From Rapana venosa (taxonomy: Eukaryota > Mollusca > Gastropoda > Neogastropoda > Muricidae), in assembly GCA_028751875.1 (NCBI GenBank), contig CM054158.1, positions 12,990,695 through 13,054,694 of the forward strand: 64,000 nt of DNA. The letters run 5' to 3'. A program made the translations under genes and the position numbers. Positions 11,981-23,121 of the stretch are shown here, piece by piece; position 1 is the first letter of the stretch, and each line of letters begins with the position of its first letter. The notes below the pieces were generated by a model. The model was given only the letters and a program-made list of their open reading frames with translations, ran no database searches and had not been told where the DNA came from.

Positions 11981-14092
11981 ATTAGATAGCTTTATGGTTG
12001 CACGTGTGTATTTTAAGTTTTATCTATGTTTAAATCTACAATCTAGGACACTTACTTACCAGATAGCTTTATTGTTGAAGGTGGGCATTCATATTGTGAG
12101 AGATTCTTGGCATTACCTGTGTCTGTGATTGTGAAAAATCTAGTAGCAAACATCAGTGTGTCACTGTGGTTTGTGGATGTGCATATTGAGGTGAAAGGTG
12201 TTCGGTGGGGGTTGGAATACTACAGGTCGAACTTAGTCTATTCTGTGATGAAAGCTTGTAAACTGCACCTGTAATAAGTCAGGTATTTGTTATCATTCAG
12301 TCAGAGATTCTGCTTATTAAAATAGAATATTAAGGTATTTAGAAAGTGCTTTTATAAGTATACTGAACAAAATATACTAGTTAAAACACGACATTCAAAA
12401 ACAAATACGAATGCTGGATATTGTTCTACATAACAGACATTTCGGAAAATATAGATTTTACGTATCTTGTGACACATTTGAATATAATAATGTTAGAATT
12501 GTTTTGATAATTTTGATGAATTGATTGAGTACATCTGAATGTAAGGAGGGAGGGGAGGGAGGGAGGGGAGGGAGTGAGGAGAGAGAGAGAGAGGATGGGG
12601 TGAGAGAGATGGAGAATGGAGAGAGAGAGAAGTGAGAAGGAGAGAGAGAGATATTTCTGTGCTGTTGCATCTGAGATCTTGTGACATCTTACACTTAACA
12701 CGTCAGTCATGAATGGAACTCTGATACAACAGACCCTGGTAAGTTTTGATAGGCTTTATTTTTTTCCATCACGTTTTGACAATATTTAAAAAAAGTCACT
12801 CTGCAGTTTTATTAATATTTCGTTTTATTTCAGCTGCGAGCCGGCTATCCAGCACTAACTCCAGCTCCTTTTTTTGGGCTGAAGGGGGAGATAGGCTTTT
12901 CCTAATGCCCTGACCAGCAATGACACAATGACTGACCACCTGACTTCTGTTCGCTTTCGAATTCTCATACCATTAAAAACATCTGACAAGAATGATGTTT
13001 TCATTCCAATACGTGTCAAATACAAAAAGTGACTAAAAACCTCAATTCCAGCCATATTATCTTTACAGCCAGAAAGCAAACACCCTGAATGAGTACACGC
13101 AAAACATCAGCTTGTAGGTTTTAAAGAAGAGGGATTTGTGCAAACCTTGTAGGTTTCTCAGGAAAGAAAGTCATCTGGGTAATGTAGTGCCAGTGGTGTG
13201 TGCTTACCACTTTAATGAACAAAAAAGGAAAAACCCTTAAACGGCAATTCAATTTAGTACAGGGTCGTTATGAAATTCAGAAAAAAAGGAAGCAATGCTG
13301 GTTACAAAAAATATCTTTTATGTAAATCCTCTAAACAAACTGCCATATGTTTCTCACTGATTCGTATGGCAGCTGGGATTTTATAACACATGATATAGGT
13401 AATCAAAATGGTATTGTTTAAGTTTTATCACACTTCCTACACTACCAGTAGGGATTCTGAACAAGATTATCTGGATTCGGGGTATTTTGTTGTTTCAATG
13501 ATATGTCCAAACAGAGCAAAGCAAATCATGATTAATACTTGCAACCCAAACACAAAAAACAAACCCGCACATGAACATGCTGACAAAAAAAAAATGCAAT
13601 TTCCAATTTAACCGTTCACTGGAGTAAAATAGATTGGAGAGCGCTTCAAAATGTAATATATTTTCAGATAATGCGCATAAAACTCAACTTCAAATGCAAT
13701 ACGTTTTAAAATAATTCAGATAATTCTAATTTTGACCTCGGAATGATAAGAAATAGGGAGAGGGGGCAGCAAACAAAATGGAGGGCATTAACTAAATAAC
13801 TTAAACAAATATACCGGACACTATGCAGAACTTAAAACAAAACTACCCAACACTTTGCAAAACCATTGTCTATGAATTTTCACACAAAGAGGATAAGCTA
13901 TAGACATAATTCAAGCCATGTTCAGATTGTTATGATAAAAAATGATACAGGCAAAAAGGTACAAACAGACACTATCCATTTGATGGTGAAAAAAATATGG
14001 ACATTACTTGGAATGGTTACATGCAGTAAATCAAATACACATGTCCAAATCAACGGGTAAGAAATTTCCAAGGCCCCTTTTCCTTTTTTTTT

Positions 14093-14131
<39 letters not shown>

Positions 14132-14730
14132 ACCCCCACAACTAACAACAACATTGAAACATCAAATACCCCCACCCCGCCCACAAAAAACAACCAAACC
14201 AAAACAAAACAACTACCATTACTTGAAAACAGTTTTAAAAGCATCGTCTAACTCATTCAAGAAAGGGCAATGTTATGTAGCACTCCTAAATTGGGTGGCG
14301 CTGCTCTTGTGGCGTCGTGCTCGTCTCGGGGAGAGCAGCCGAATTTTACGCACAAAATTCTGCTGTGACTCTAAGTGGTATACAATTCAATGCAATGCAA
14401 TACCAACCCCTAAGAAAAAAATGTTTAGCCAGTGTGTCTGTACACAGTCATGTTATCTACCTGCCTGTCGTGGCCACATGCGGGGCCAGGGTTAGAGTTG
14501 AGGTGAGTGTAAGGGTTAGAGTTAGGAATGAAAAAGCGGGTAAGGGTTGTCTGTCAGCAGGTCGGTCTGAATGTAAGAACACATGAGGACATAATAGCAC
14601 TTAGACACATGGTGTGTAGCTATAGACAATGGCACATAGATCGCAATAGTATGGAGCTTTAAATCAGAATCACCAGTCTCAACAGCAGCCAAGTTAGTGT
14701 CCGCAAATTTCCAGTTTTGCCATTATTTTT
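11980..14730. other. Intron sequence without a supported exon
   Basis: Mostly AT-rich unique-looking sequence. A GGGA-rich patch lies at 12540-12650, a 36-bp C run at 14094-14129, and a repeat fragment at 14290-14410 (GAGAGCAGCCGAATTTTACG) has a rough relative at 44625-44700. A 32-bp segment at 12707-12738 is bounded by AG and GTAAGT, but its phase and content do not fit. Confidence 0.4.
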
Positions 14731-14734
14731 GCTA

Positions 14735-15330
14735 CCTCCCGAAAGTCCTTTGGATAAAACTGTACGCCGAGGTCCCGTGTGTAAATCGCACGCAGATTAT
14801 CTTACGCACATGTTAAAACCTGTTTATTTATTTTATTTCATTTTATTCTTTGATATCGAGGATAATGGCATATGCACTCATGTACTTTTTTTACATCCAC
14901 TCCCTGTGTGTATGCGGTTTTGCAAATTCTGTCATCTGTTCCCACCGGCACACAATGGCCTACTCTTACGAAAAGCGGAACAGGATTTAACATGTGCGCA
15001 AGATGTTCTGCGTGCATTCGCACACGGGGCCTCGGTTTATAGTCTCATCCGAAGGACTTCGGGGAAGAGTGGAGTCTGCACTGATGTTAACTCCTGGGGA
15101 AAAATATCCCCTTGAACGGGAATCGAACCCGGGTCGTCAGATTGCGAGCGCAATGTTCTATATCTAACCACTAGGATATCCTTCCACCTTTCGAAAGAGT
15201 AGGGTATTGTGTGCCGGTGGGAATGGATAACAACACTTTGCACACGGGGATTAGATGTAAAAAAAAAAAAAAAAGAAAGAAAGAAAAAAAAAGCACCTTA
15301 GTGCTTATTTCATTGTCCTCGAAATAAAAT
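14735..15330. repeat. SINE-A (+) interrupted by a full-length SINE-A (-)
   Basis: A + strand SINE-A runs from CCCGAAAGTCCTTTGGATAA (14737) to GTTAAAACCTGT (14821), and resumes at TCCACCTTTCGAAAGAGTAG (15182) through its 3' end near 15330. Between them lies a minus-strand, essentially full-length SINE-A. That copy has its 3' end near 14850 (ATATCGAGGATAATGGCATA) and its tRNA-like head near 15120-15178, with the B box seen as GGAATCGAACCCGGG and the A box as CCACTAGGATATCC. The inner copy is therefore younger. The pair forms an inverted repeat. Confidence 0.75.
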
Positions 15331-15889
15331 AGATGAAAAAAGAACGTGATTTCAAGCCGAGACATTTTTGAACAAGTTGCATCAGTTTTGCTTTTGTCAT
15401 CAAGTTCGAGATTGTTTTTTCACAAGCTGCATTTATTGAAAAAAGAAAAGAAGCCCAAAATAAAGAATGTACGAAAAAATCGATCAGTCAGTCCCCCTTT
15501 TTTCTATTTTCACTGCTCTAAATGTTCATTTCTACTACTCCTAAACACCCCTTTCCCTTCCTTGCCTCTCCCTCCAACCCGATAGCTCCTCCACACAACT
15601 ACCTGTAGTCTGGAAGTAACTTCGAACACGTTGCCTGTTAGATACTTTGGTTTTTTGGCACCAGAACCCCTGAAAACAACATCAACAAGAAACTTTAGCA
15701 ACCCTCGACGTTTCACTTGATCAATACAAATTCCAGTCCTAACTTTAACAACTATATTCAATATTTGAACATGTTAACGATCCTGAAGAAGTAACATTTC
15801 ATCTTAGGAAAAAGCACGCGTGAATTACAATTTTCCCAGTCATGGCTCCACTCCCACCGAAAAGACTTAGGGATGTAAACTATGTACCT

Positions 15890-16130
15890 TAGGCAATTCC
15901 GCGTGCGACACACACAAACATCTTGCGCACACGATAAAAAACCAATTTCACCTTTCGGAAGAGTAGGCTATTTTGTGCAAGTAGGAACGGATGGCGAGAT
16001 GTTAAACGCATTCTCACTGATGTGGTTTAGACATCATCCCCAAAGTCGGAATACGGCTACCTTAATAATGGGTGAATAGTCCATATGCAAAATGTCACCT
16101 TTGGTGAATCTCGAAGCTCTAGCCGAGGAA
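15890..16130 (+). repeat. SINE-A middle joined to SINE-C tail
   Basis: CATCTTGCGCACACGATAAA and GGAAGAGTAGGCTATTTTGT (SINE-A middle) are followed by CCCCAAAGTCGGAATACGGC and GGTGAATCTCGAAGCTCTAG (SINE-C tail). The mixed order suggests a composite SINE or family subtypes that share a tail. Confidence 0.6.
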
Positions 16131-16239
16131 GAACATACAAATCGAACGAAGTAAAACATGACCCAAATATTGTGAACAAGAAAAACGTTTTGCAAAGACG
16201 ACTTTGATCTGGCGGCCCACATCACCGACGGCAACCTGT

Positions 16240-19130
16240 TCAAATGGTATTTTCCTGGAGTTTTTTGTATTGACCCCACTCCCCGAAATTTTTTGGATGA
16301 GACTCAAAAAAAAAAAAGGTCCATTGCCAAACCCCGCAGAAAATCTTGCGCACATGGCCTTTTAAAAACCCTTTTTCGGGCTTTGGGAAAGGGGTGGGGA
16401 TTTTGTGTGCCGGAAGGAACAAGGACAATATCTCAAAAAAAAAAAACCTAACAAAGTGCATGCGCACTGGTGGTTTAGGCTCTCCCCGTTTTGGGAAACA
16501 GTCCCTTAATTGTGGGCAAACACGATCCCACACGCAAAAATTCACGATTGGGTAACCTCGACGCCAAAAAAAAGAACGAAAAAAAAGTAGTGTATTTAAT
16601 TTTTTGAGTTTTGATTCTTCGCAAAGCTCAACAGTGACCCCAAGGCCCTGAAAAATTGCTGTATATGTAAAGGCCCCCCCAGTGGCCCAAAGGGAATTTG
16701 GCCAAGGGAACTTGCCCTCATCATCGGGGCAGTAGACCAGTTTTTCGGCCCCTCATGTTGGTGTCGGGGGCAAGTCAAAGGGAAAAGTGTTTTCTGTCGG
16801 GGGGAGAAATGCCACAGGGGCACGCCTTAAAATCCCCGACTGAAACTTTGATGAAAGGGACTTGTATGTCTAGTCGCATTTCCCCGGTTCTGTTCCAGAA
16901 TGGTCACTTGGTCTCTCTGTCAGGAGGGGGAAAGCATCCTTACTGTTAAAATCAGGGGGGTTGCAGAAACCACTTCTCTTTTCTTTCACTATTGTCCTGC
17001 TTCTTCATAATCACTTCCTGCCACAGGTTGTGGATTGGGTCAAGGGGGTTCCGTCGTGCCTCGAAAGCGAAAAGGGCCAGGTCGAAGTGTGCGGGGGGGT
17101 TTGATCCCCGTTTGGGCCCGAAACTTTCCCCCCATCCATTAGACCATGATTGGGGGGTTTTGGGAGCAAGTTTCGGGTAGACATAAACCGGGGCCCCGTT
17201 TGTTTCAAAAAATTACAGTGCACGTAAAAAACCCACCACAAGGGGTTTGTCCTGGCAATATTTCTGAGCAAAAAAAGCCCCCTTGAAGGGAAACAAATAC
17301 CTGCAGACCAAAAAAAAGGGGGCGTTTGTTTTACCCTTAGAAAATTTTTTTTAAAAAAATTTTTCTTCGTGACTGAAAGGGGTATAAAAGAATAAAAATG
17401 AAATGAAAATACACGAAGGAAATTGCGCACCGTATTTGCACTTAAATTGCCTGGAAGATCGTAAAAGCCCCCCCACCCCTAGCCGCCGAGATCCAAACCT
17501 CTTCTTTATAACCCTTGGGGAAAGAAGTGAATGTCTTTAAACCCCTCGGCTATAGGGCTTGTTATCGTTTGGGGCTCACGTGGTTTCCAGGGGGTACAAA
17601 CCCCAAAGGCTACCGGCACATTGACGAGAAGGAGGCACTTTTTACGGGCATTGTCGATATCTTTTTCTTTTATTTTAAGGGTAGTTTTTTTTCCCCGGGG
17701 TTTTTGATCGAGAGAGATAAAATGTGGTCAGTCGGAAAAGCCCGGATTTGGAGTTTTCAAGGGGAAAAAACAGAGGGAGAGAGAGAAGAGAAGAGAGAGA
17801 GAGAGAGGAGGAGAGAGGAGAGAGAGAAGAGAAAGAATGAAATTTCGCTTTTTCCTTTAGACTCTGACCCTGTTAACAAGGGGAAAACAAAAACAAACAA
17901 AATAAAACAAAAAACAAACCCCCCCCCCCAAACACACCCCAAAAAAAAACCATATTGATAATTTTTTTTTATCAAAAGAATTTTTTTAACAGTTTTATTA
18001 ATTTTAAAATTTTCAATGACAATCACTGTAAATTTTTGTTAAAATTCAGTTTGGCTTTTAAACTGGAAGGTTGAAAAAACCCCTCCCCTTCCCCCAAAGG
18101 GAAAAAACAATAAAAACCAACCAACCAACCAATATCCCAATAATGAAAACTTCAAAAAAAGAGTTTTCCTGAAAAAAACCAAAAACCCCACCCATTTTTT
18201 TTAGGGGGGGGGAAGGTGAGGGGGGCCCAATTTTTAGCGCGCGCGCGCGCACGCACACACACACACACATACGCGCGCGCATGCGCATACGCACACCTAC
18301 ACACAAAACCGCCTAAACAAAACAAAAGTTTTTTACGGGTAAAAAATTGAGTATTTTGACCCTTTTTTATGGCACACACCCTTAACACTCAAAAACCCAT
18401 ACAAAAAGCTAGTTTTAACCCCGGCCTTCCTTTTTTTATATATCAAAAACCAGAAAAAAAAAATTAAAAAACCACGCAGCACTTCCCCGACCAAAACCCA
18501 AACAAAACCCCCCACCCCACACCCACCCACACAAAAACTTTTTTACCGTTTAAAAAATTTGTTAGCCACATTGTAATACCGACAGGAAAATTTCAAAAAA
18601 GTTATTTAAAAACATTTTGAAAATTTAAACAAAATGCTCCATAAATTGTGGGTTTTTTTGCACACCCCCTGAAAAATAAAAATTTTTTTGACATGCGACT
18701 CAAAGGGGGCCCCCCCCCCTTAGCCCAAAACATCAAAACAACTATGTTTATATCCCGTTTAAATTTATTTTTTAAATTGAATTTTTACCGGCAAAATTTT
18801 CAGAGTAAAAAACATTACAAAAAGCCGCGCGAAGATTTTTGCACACCTTTCCAAACATTAAAAAATGGTTTTTTTTATTCATTTTTAAAGGGACTCCTTT
18901 TAAAAAATCTTTTAATAAAAACACCCCGTGGCGAAAGCATCGAACTGCGCATTTTTAAAAAGCCGCCGAAAACCATTGGGCCGGTGGAACAGTGCAAAAA
19001 TTTTAAAAAAAGTTTTTCACAGGGGGGACTGATTTAAAAAAAAAAAGCCGCAAGATGCAAACAATCCTCGAAAAAAAAGTTTTTTTGAGGGGTTTGATTT
19101 TTTTGTTGACAAGGGTTTTGCTATGTAAAT
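16240..19130. other. Homopolymer-rich block, probably degraded sequence
   Basis: From about 16240 the text becomes a series of short homopolymers (GGGG, TTTTT, CCCC, AAAAA) with few mixed words. Recognisable repeat pieces inside look stretched, for example CTTGCGCACATGGCCTTTTA at 16346 as a distorted SINE-A middle. This differs sharply from both flanks and has a twin at 41330-45180. It resembles base-calling or consensus error in a hard-to-sequence locus rather than real biology. No feature inside it should be trusted. Confidence 0.6.
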
Positions 19131-19609
19131 CCATAACATTATTTTAGATTATTTTTTACCACCCTACCCCTCCCCCCCCCACACACACAAAACATAGCCC
19201 TCAAGTTAAACCCGCTTAACACAGGGAACAGCCAGACAATGCACCCGTCTCCCTCACCCCCCGGAACCCTGTGGGCGTAATAACACTGGATGGAAAGGGC
19301 TGTATGACTGTTTTGCTACCTAGGCAGCCATACCCCGACTTCAGGGGGTTTTTTTTGTTTTTACTTCCTTAAAGGACACAGCGGATTTTCATGCCAAGAG
19401 CTTGTCGTGGTTCAGGACAATCTCAACATAACAATTTTACAACATAGCTTTCTTACAGCATAACACTTTCATGTAGACCATAACACTTACCTCACATCAA
19501 TAACTGACAATGTTTGTGGTCATGGCCAACATCCCCCCTTCCCCCACCGAGTTAACTTTGGGAACGCCCAACGACACGAACACGCTATACTCGTTGCTGT
19601 ATATCTCAG

Positions 19610-19755
19610 ACGGACAGGGACTCCCAGTGGACAGTGAATGCCCGGACAGGGGCCACGGGACAGGTGGACGCTCAGATAGTCTTGCAGAATTTGGCCCGTT
19701 GGCTGGTGTCCACCCCGGGTATACCTCCCCACGACCATGCCATGCTCTTAACTGG
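19610..19755 (+). CDS. Reprolysin metalloprotease gene: catalytic domain exon
   Basis: Acceptor TTGCTGTATATCTCAG ends at 19609. The exon runs in phase 0 and ends in phase 2 (GG) before donor GTTAGT at 19756. The reading includes QWTVNARTGATGQVDAQIV, then VLQNLARWLVSTPGIP and PHDHAMLLTG. The last motif is the conserved HDxAxLLTG strand of M12B proteases, and the VDAQIVLQNLARW helix fits the family. The splice joins exactly to the next exon (GG plus A for Gly, then Tyr-Asp-Leu). The long open frame just upstream in another frame does not join and is treated as intron. Confidence 0.85.
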
Positions 19756-19789
19756 GTTAGTGTGTAGAGTGTTAGCACTTGGCTGATCA

Positions 19790-19890
19790 ATGTGTGTGTG
19801 TGTGTGTGTGAATATGTGTGCGTGCGTGTGTGCGTGCGTGCGTGTGTGTGCGTGCACGTGCGTGCGTGTGTGTGTGTGTGTGTGTGTTGT
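19790..19890. repeat. (GT)n microsatellite, imperfect
   Basis: GT repeats with CGTG variants, beginning about 35 bp after the donor at 19756. No feature is supported between it and the LINE at 20150. Confidence 0.85.
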
Positions 19891-20149
19891 TGTTGACTTC
19901 AATTTTACGTCTGTTCACTTCTAGTGATATTAGACGAGGGGGAACAAATGGAGGGGTGGATGTCTTATTTACAACAAAAAATAGATAAATTAAAAAAAAA
20001 ATTAAAAAAAAATAGCCCCCCCAAAAAAAACAACAACAACAACAACAACACACCAACCATGCTTTTACAAAAAAATCACATAAAGAAACTTGGCAATGCA
20101 ACAGGAATTATAAAAACCTAAAAACATGTCATTAACGTTAATGCAACTA

Positions 20150-20668
20150 TAACAAATGTCCTAAGGGACTGCGATAAAGGCCTTTCACAACTTCAAATGC
20201 CAGTTTTAAAATTATTGAATATGCTGGTAAGGGAATTTTCAGAAAAATGGGGCATGAAAGGTTTTTACACTCTGGCAGTTCAAAAAGTATATGAGTATTG
20301 GTGATATTCTCACCACATAGACAATTTACCATTTTTACTGAATTTGGTTATCAATGCATTTAATTTCATTCTATAAAATAAAGCAGTTATTCTTCTTGAC
20401 GTAAAAACATTTACACAATCCTTTGAATGGTTCACGACTGTTAAATTATCGGTGTTAATTGCAGTTCTAGTTAAAGATCTATCATTTTGCTGATTAGTTT
20501 CGGTGACCTTTCTCCATGATTTTTGTTCTAGTAAGCTGTACCCCTCTTTTAAGGATAGAGGCACATGCAATTCTATTGCATCCCGTTCATGTTTTGCACC
20601 TTTTTTGGCAGCTCTATCCGCCCACTCATTTGGAAAGAATCCAGTGTGTGAAGGCACCCAACAAAATA
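20150..20668 (-). pseudogene. LINE RNase H C-terminal half and zinc-knuckle tail
   Basis: Minus-strand reading starts FCWVPSHTGFFPNEWADRAA (20668 down to about 20609), the C-terminal motif of a LINE-encoded RNase H (PxHxGxxxNExAD). It continues to a CLCGEN...THILFE zinc-binding-type tail near 20320-20280, with one frameshift near 20320. The N-terminal half of the same RNase H lies immediately to the right in opposite orientation. Together they look like one LINE copy with an internal inversion. It sits inside the metalloprotease intron. Confidence 0.75.
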
Positions 20669-20669
20669 G

Positions 20670-21259
20670 AAGTACAATCAGAATTGGATTTTCCTAAAAG
20701 AGCGAAATATATTGCCTCTATAATGCCCATAAGTACATATGTGTCTGATCTGGTACAAAACTCTAAAGTCAATCAACTCAGCATGGACACACGAGAAGCA
20801 GTCTTACCTTGTCCATCATGGGAGATGAATAAAGCACACTTTGACATAGAGGTGTCTAATGTAAACAAGAATGACAATTTGAATATAATGGTTTCTGATG
20901 TCCGATCCCACATTCATCATAAATATGTTGACCATTTACAAATTTATACAGACGGATCACGTCTAGATAATCAAGAAACAGGTTCTGCTTTGTTATACCA
21001 GCGTTGAAAATTGAAAAATCATACTATTTGGTAAATATCACTCGATATTTACAGCAGAACTAATAGCAATATTAATGGGTCTTACTTATATTCTTGGATT
21101 TGCCATTGTATATATTTCAAATCCTTCTTTGCGTTGATTCTAAGTCGGTATTGTATGCTTTAAAATCTCCATGTTATAAGAAAACTTCAAAAATTATATT
21201 AGAAATTAAGCATGTTATCCATCTCTTTAACCTTAAGGGCATAAGTGTTAATTTTTGTT

Positions 21260-21262
<3 letters not shown>
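20670..21262 (+). pseudogene. LINE RNase H N-terminal half, inverted relative to its 3' half
   Basis: The + strand reads a post-RT linker (RAKYIASIMPISTYVSDLVQ), LQIYTDGSRLDNQETG (RNase H first catalytic Asp, about 20938-20985), and after frameshifts CVDSKSVLYALKSPCYKK (third motif, about 21122) up to NFCWV at 21246-21262. There it stops at a (GT)n tract. The 12-mer TTTTGTTGGGTG ends this half and, on the other strand near 20660, begins the other half, so the break points in the source RNA coincide. Confidence 0.75.
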
Positions 21263-21317
<55 letters not shown>

Positions 21318-21323
21318 TGTGTG

Positions 21324-21362
<39 letters not shown>

Positions 21363-21547
21363 CGCGCGCGTGTTGATATAAAATGTAAGGGTATAGAAAT
21401 ATCATTTGATTTACCAACACAGTGTTTGTGTTTGTCAGTGATTATTCAAGTTGAATATTGACATTTTATAAGTTGGAACTTGAATTTTCTATGCCCCTAT
21501 TGGGTTAAAAAAACAAACAAACTCAATTTGCTTATTCTGTGTGTGTG

Positions 21548-21601
<54 letters not shown>

Positions 21602-21629
21602 ATGCGTGTGGTGTGTTTGTGTGTGGTGT

Positions 21630-21667
<38 letters not shown>

Positions 21668-21690
21668 GTGTGTGTGTGTGTGTGTTTCAG
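21262..21690. repeat. (GT)n tracts; the second one reaches the splice acceptor
   Basis: (GT)n at 21262-21361 abuts the LINE end. A second long run at 21538-21685 ends in GTTTCAG, so the acceptor of the next exon is preceded by roughly 150 bp of (TG)n instead of an ordinary pyrimidine tract. Confidence 0.9.
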
Positions 21691-21740
21691 ATATGATCTG
21701 GTGACTGACGACGCTGGAGTGTTGTTTCGCTACACAATTG
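21691..21740 (+). CDS. Reprolysin metalloprotease gene: 50-bp catalytic exon
   Basis: Acceptor (TG)n-TTTCAG ends at 21690 and donor GTAATC starts at 21741. It enters in phase 2 and exits in phase 1, reading YDLVTDDAGVLFRYTI, then Gly shared with the next exon. It continues HAMLLTG from the previous exon into the family pattern LLTGYDLxxD. At 50 bp it is very short. Skipping it would shift the frame before the zinc site. Confidence 0.85.
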
Positions 21741-21939
21741 GTAATCATAACTGGCACTGAGCTCTGTCCATTTGCTTAGTTACTTTGGTATTTTTAAATG
21801 TTATTTTTCTTCGAGTTACCATACCATAAGTAGATTAACATCTATTGTCACAGTTTAGTTCAACTAACTATACAAATATTAGTGAAAAGTATCGTGATGA
21901 CATAGCGGTGCTTTATATGAATACTACACCTGCCAATGC

Positions 21940-22130
21940 TTTATATACACACGCAAAAGATCAAGTATATATGTTTAATATCCCGTAAGTCATGTCAGCA
22001 TTCGGTGGGTTACGGAAACACGAACATTCCCAGCATACATCCTCGAAGTCAGAATGCAGCTTCCTTCATGGCGGACAAAAACAGTCGAATACACAAACAT
22101 TTGTGGTGAATTTCGGAGCTATAGCTAAGG
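21940..22130 (+). repeat. SINE-C, 3' two thirds
   Basis: TACACACGCAAAAGATCAAG, ATTCGGTGGGTTACGGAAAC, then the tail with TGGTGAATTTCGGAGCTATA. It aligns in order with 27230-27430. Confidence 0.65.
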
Positions 22131-22574
22131 AATGAAAGGGAAAATAAGAGGCCATTTTTTTTCATGTATGTATCACTTGTGCTGTACTCGTTTGGTTCAT
22201 TATAATGTGCTCTATTTTTCAAAATATATGTCGATGTTTCTTTATGTGAATATTTACTTTTGTTTGTAAGTATGTTCTTTTGTTGTCAAGCGCTTTGATT
22301 TGTTTACTTTACAAGATTCAGCACTATATAAACCCCATACATTATTATTATGCCAAGATTTTCTTTTCCTTTCTTTCTTTGATGTTCATTGTGTAATGAG
22401 TTTATGTCCACTGTGGTTATAAAGATGAATGTGCACACAAAATTGACTTCAGAATTTAAGACATGTTGAAGGTAGAAGATTTATTATGCCGCGCGTATGC
22501 GTGAAAGACTGCCTGGTTTCGTGCAAATAGGCCAGTGTTCGGACATTTTTCAACCATATGTGTGTGCGTGTTGT

Positions 22575-22610
22575 GTTGTGTTGTTGTTGTTGTGTGTGCG
22601 TGTTGTGTTG

Positions 22611-22686
<76 letters not shown>

Positions 22687-22687
22687 G

Positions 22688-22718
<31 letters not shown>

Positions 22719-22805
22719 GGTGTGTGTGTGTTGTGTGTTGTGTTGTGTGTGTGTTATGTTGTGTTGTTGTTGTTGTTGTTGTGTGTGTGTGTGTTGTGTG
22801 TGTGT
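22575..22805. repeat. (GTT)n and (GT)n reaching the splice acceptor
   Basis: Alternating (GTT)n and (GT)n blocks end in GTGTTACAG at 22810. As at 21690, the acceptor lies directly after a TG repeat. Confidence 0.9.
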
Positions 22806-22810
22806 TACAG

Positions 22811-22922
22811 GACGAGCGACAGTGGGGACGGTGTGTTGGGGAGGAGGACGCAGTGTGTCAGTGATAGAGGACAGGGGGGCTTTCCAGTCCGCCCACACGG
22901 CCGCTCATGAACTGGGACACAG
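22811..22922 (+). CDS. Reprolysin metalloprotease gene: exon with first half of zinc site
   Basis: Acceptor GTGTTACAG ends at 22810 and donor GTTATC starts at 22923. The exon enters in phase 1 and exits in phase 2. It reads GRATVGTVCWGGGRSVSVIE, then DRGAFQSAHTAAHELGH, ending in the middle of the HExxHxxGxxH motif. The T/AVGTVC segment and the AHELGH helix with catalytic Glu are family hallmarks. Read-through into the intron would give HELGHRLSS and no third His, so splicing is needed for an active site. (TG)n directly before the acceptor may weaken the exon. Confidence 0.92.
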
Positions 22923-23121
22923 GTTATCATCGTCTTTGTCCTCCTCCTCCTCATCATGGTCATCGTTATCATCATCGTTGTCGTCGATAGAGGACGGGGC
23001 TGGGGGAGGGGAGGGGGGAGAGAGAGGGGGTCTATTCAGTCCGCCCACACTGCTTTTCGTGAATTTGGACTTATGTGGTTGTACTGAATCTCTTGGTCGT
23101 CCATCGATCCGATGATGACTG

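Noticed and set aside
12707..12738. 32-bp segment between CGTCAG and GTAAGT as the missing catalytic exon
   Set aside because: Strong donor, but the peptide (HEWNSDTTDP) does not resemble the missing helix, and it leaves in phase 1 whereas the exon at 19610 begins in phase 0.
19510..19609. Open frame MFVVMANIPPSPTELTLG upstream of exon 19610 as coding sequence
   Set aside because: It is in a different frame from the conserved catalytic reading and has no donor. The acceptor at 19609 separates them.
22449..22910. Val-Cys and His-Thr rich proteins of 100-185 residues on both strands
   Set aside because: They are translations of (GT)n and (GTT)n. Only 22811-22922 is coding.
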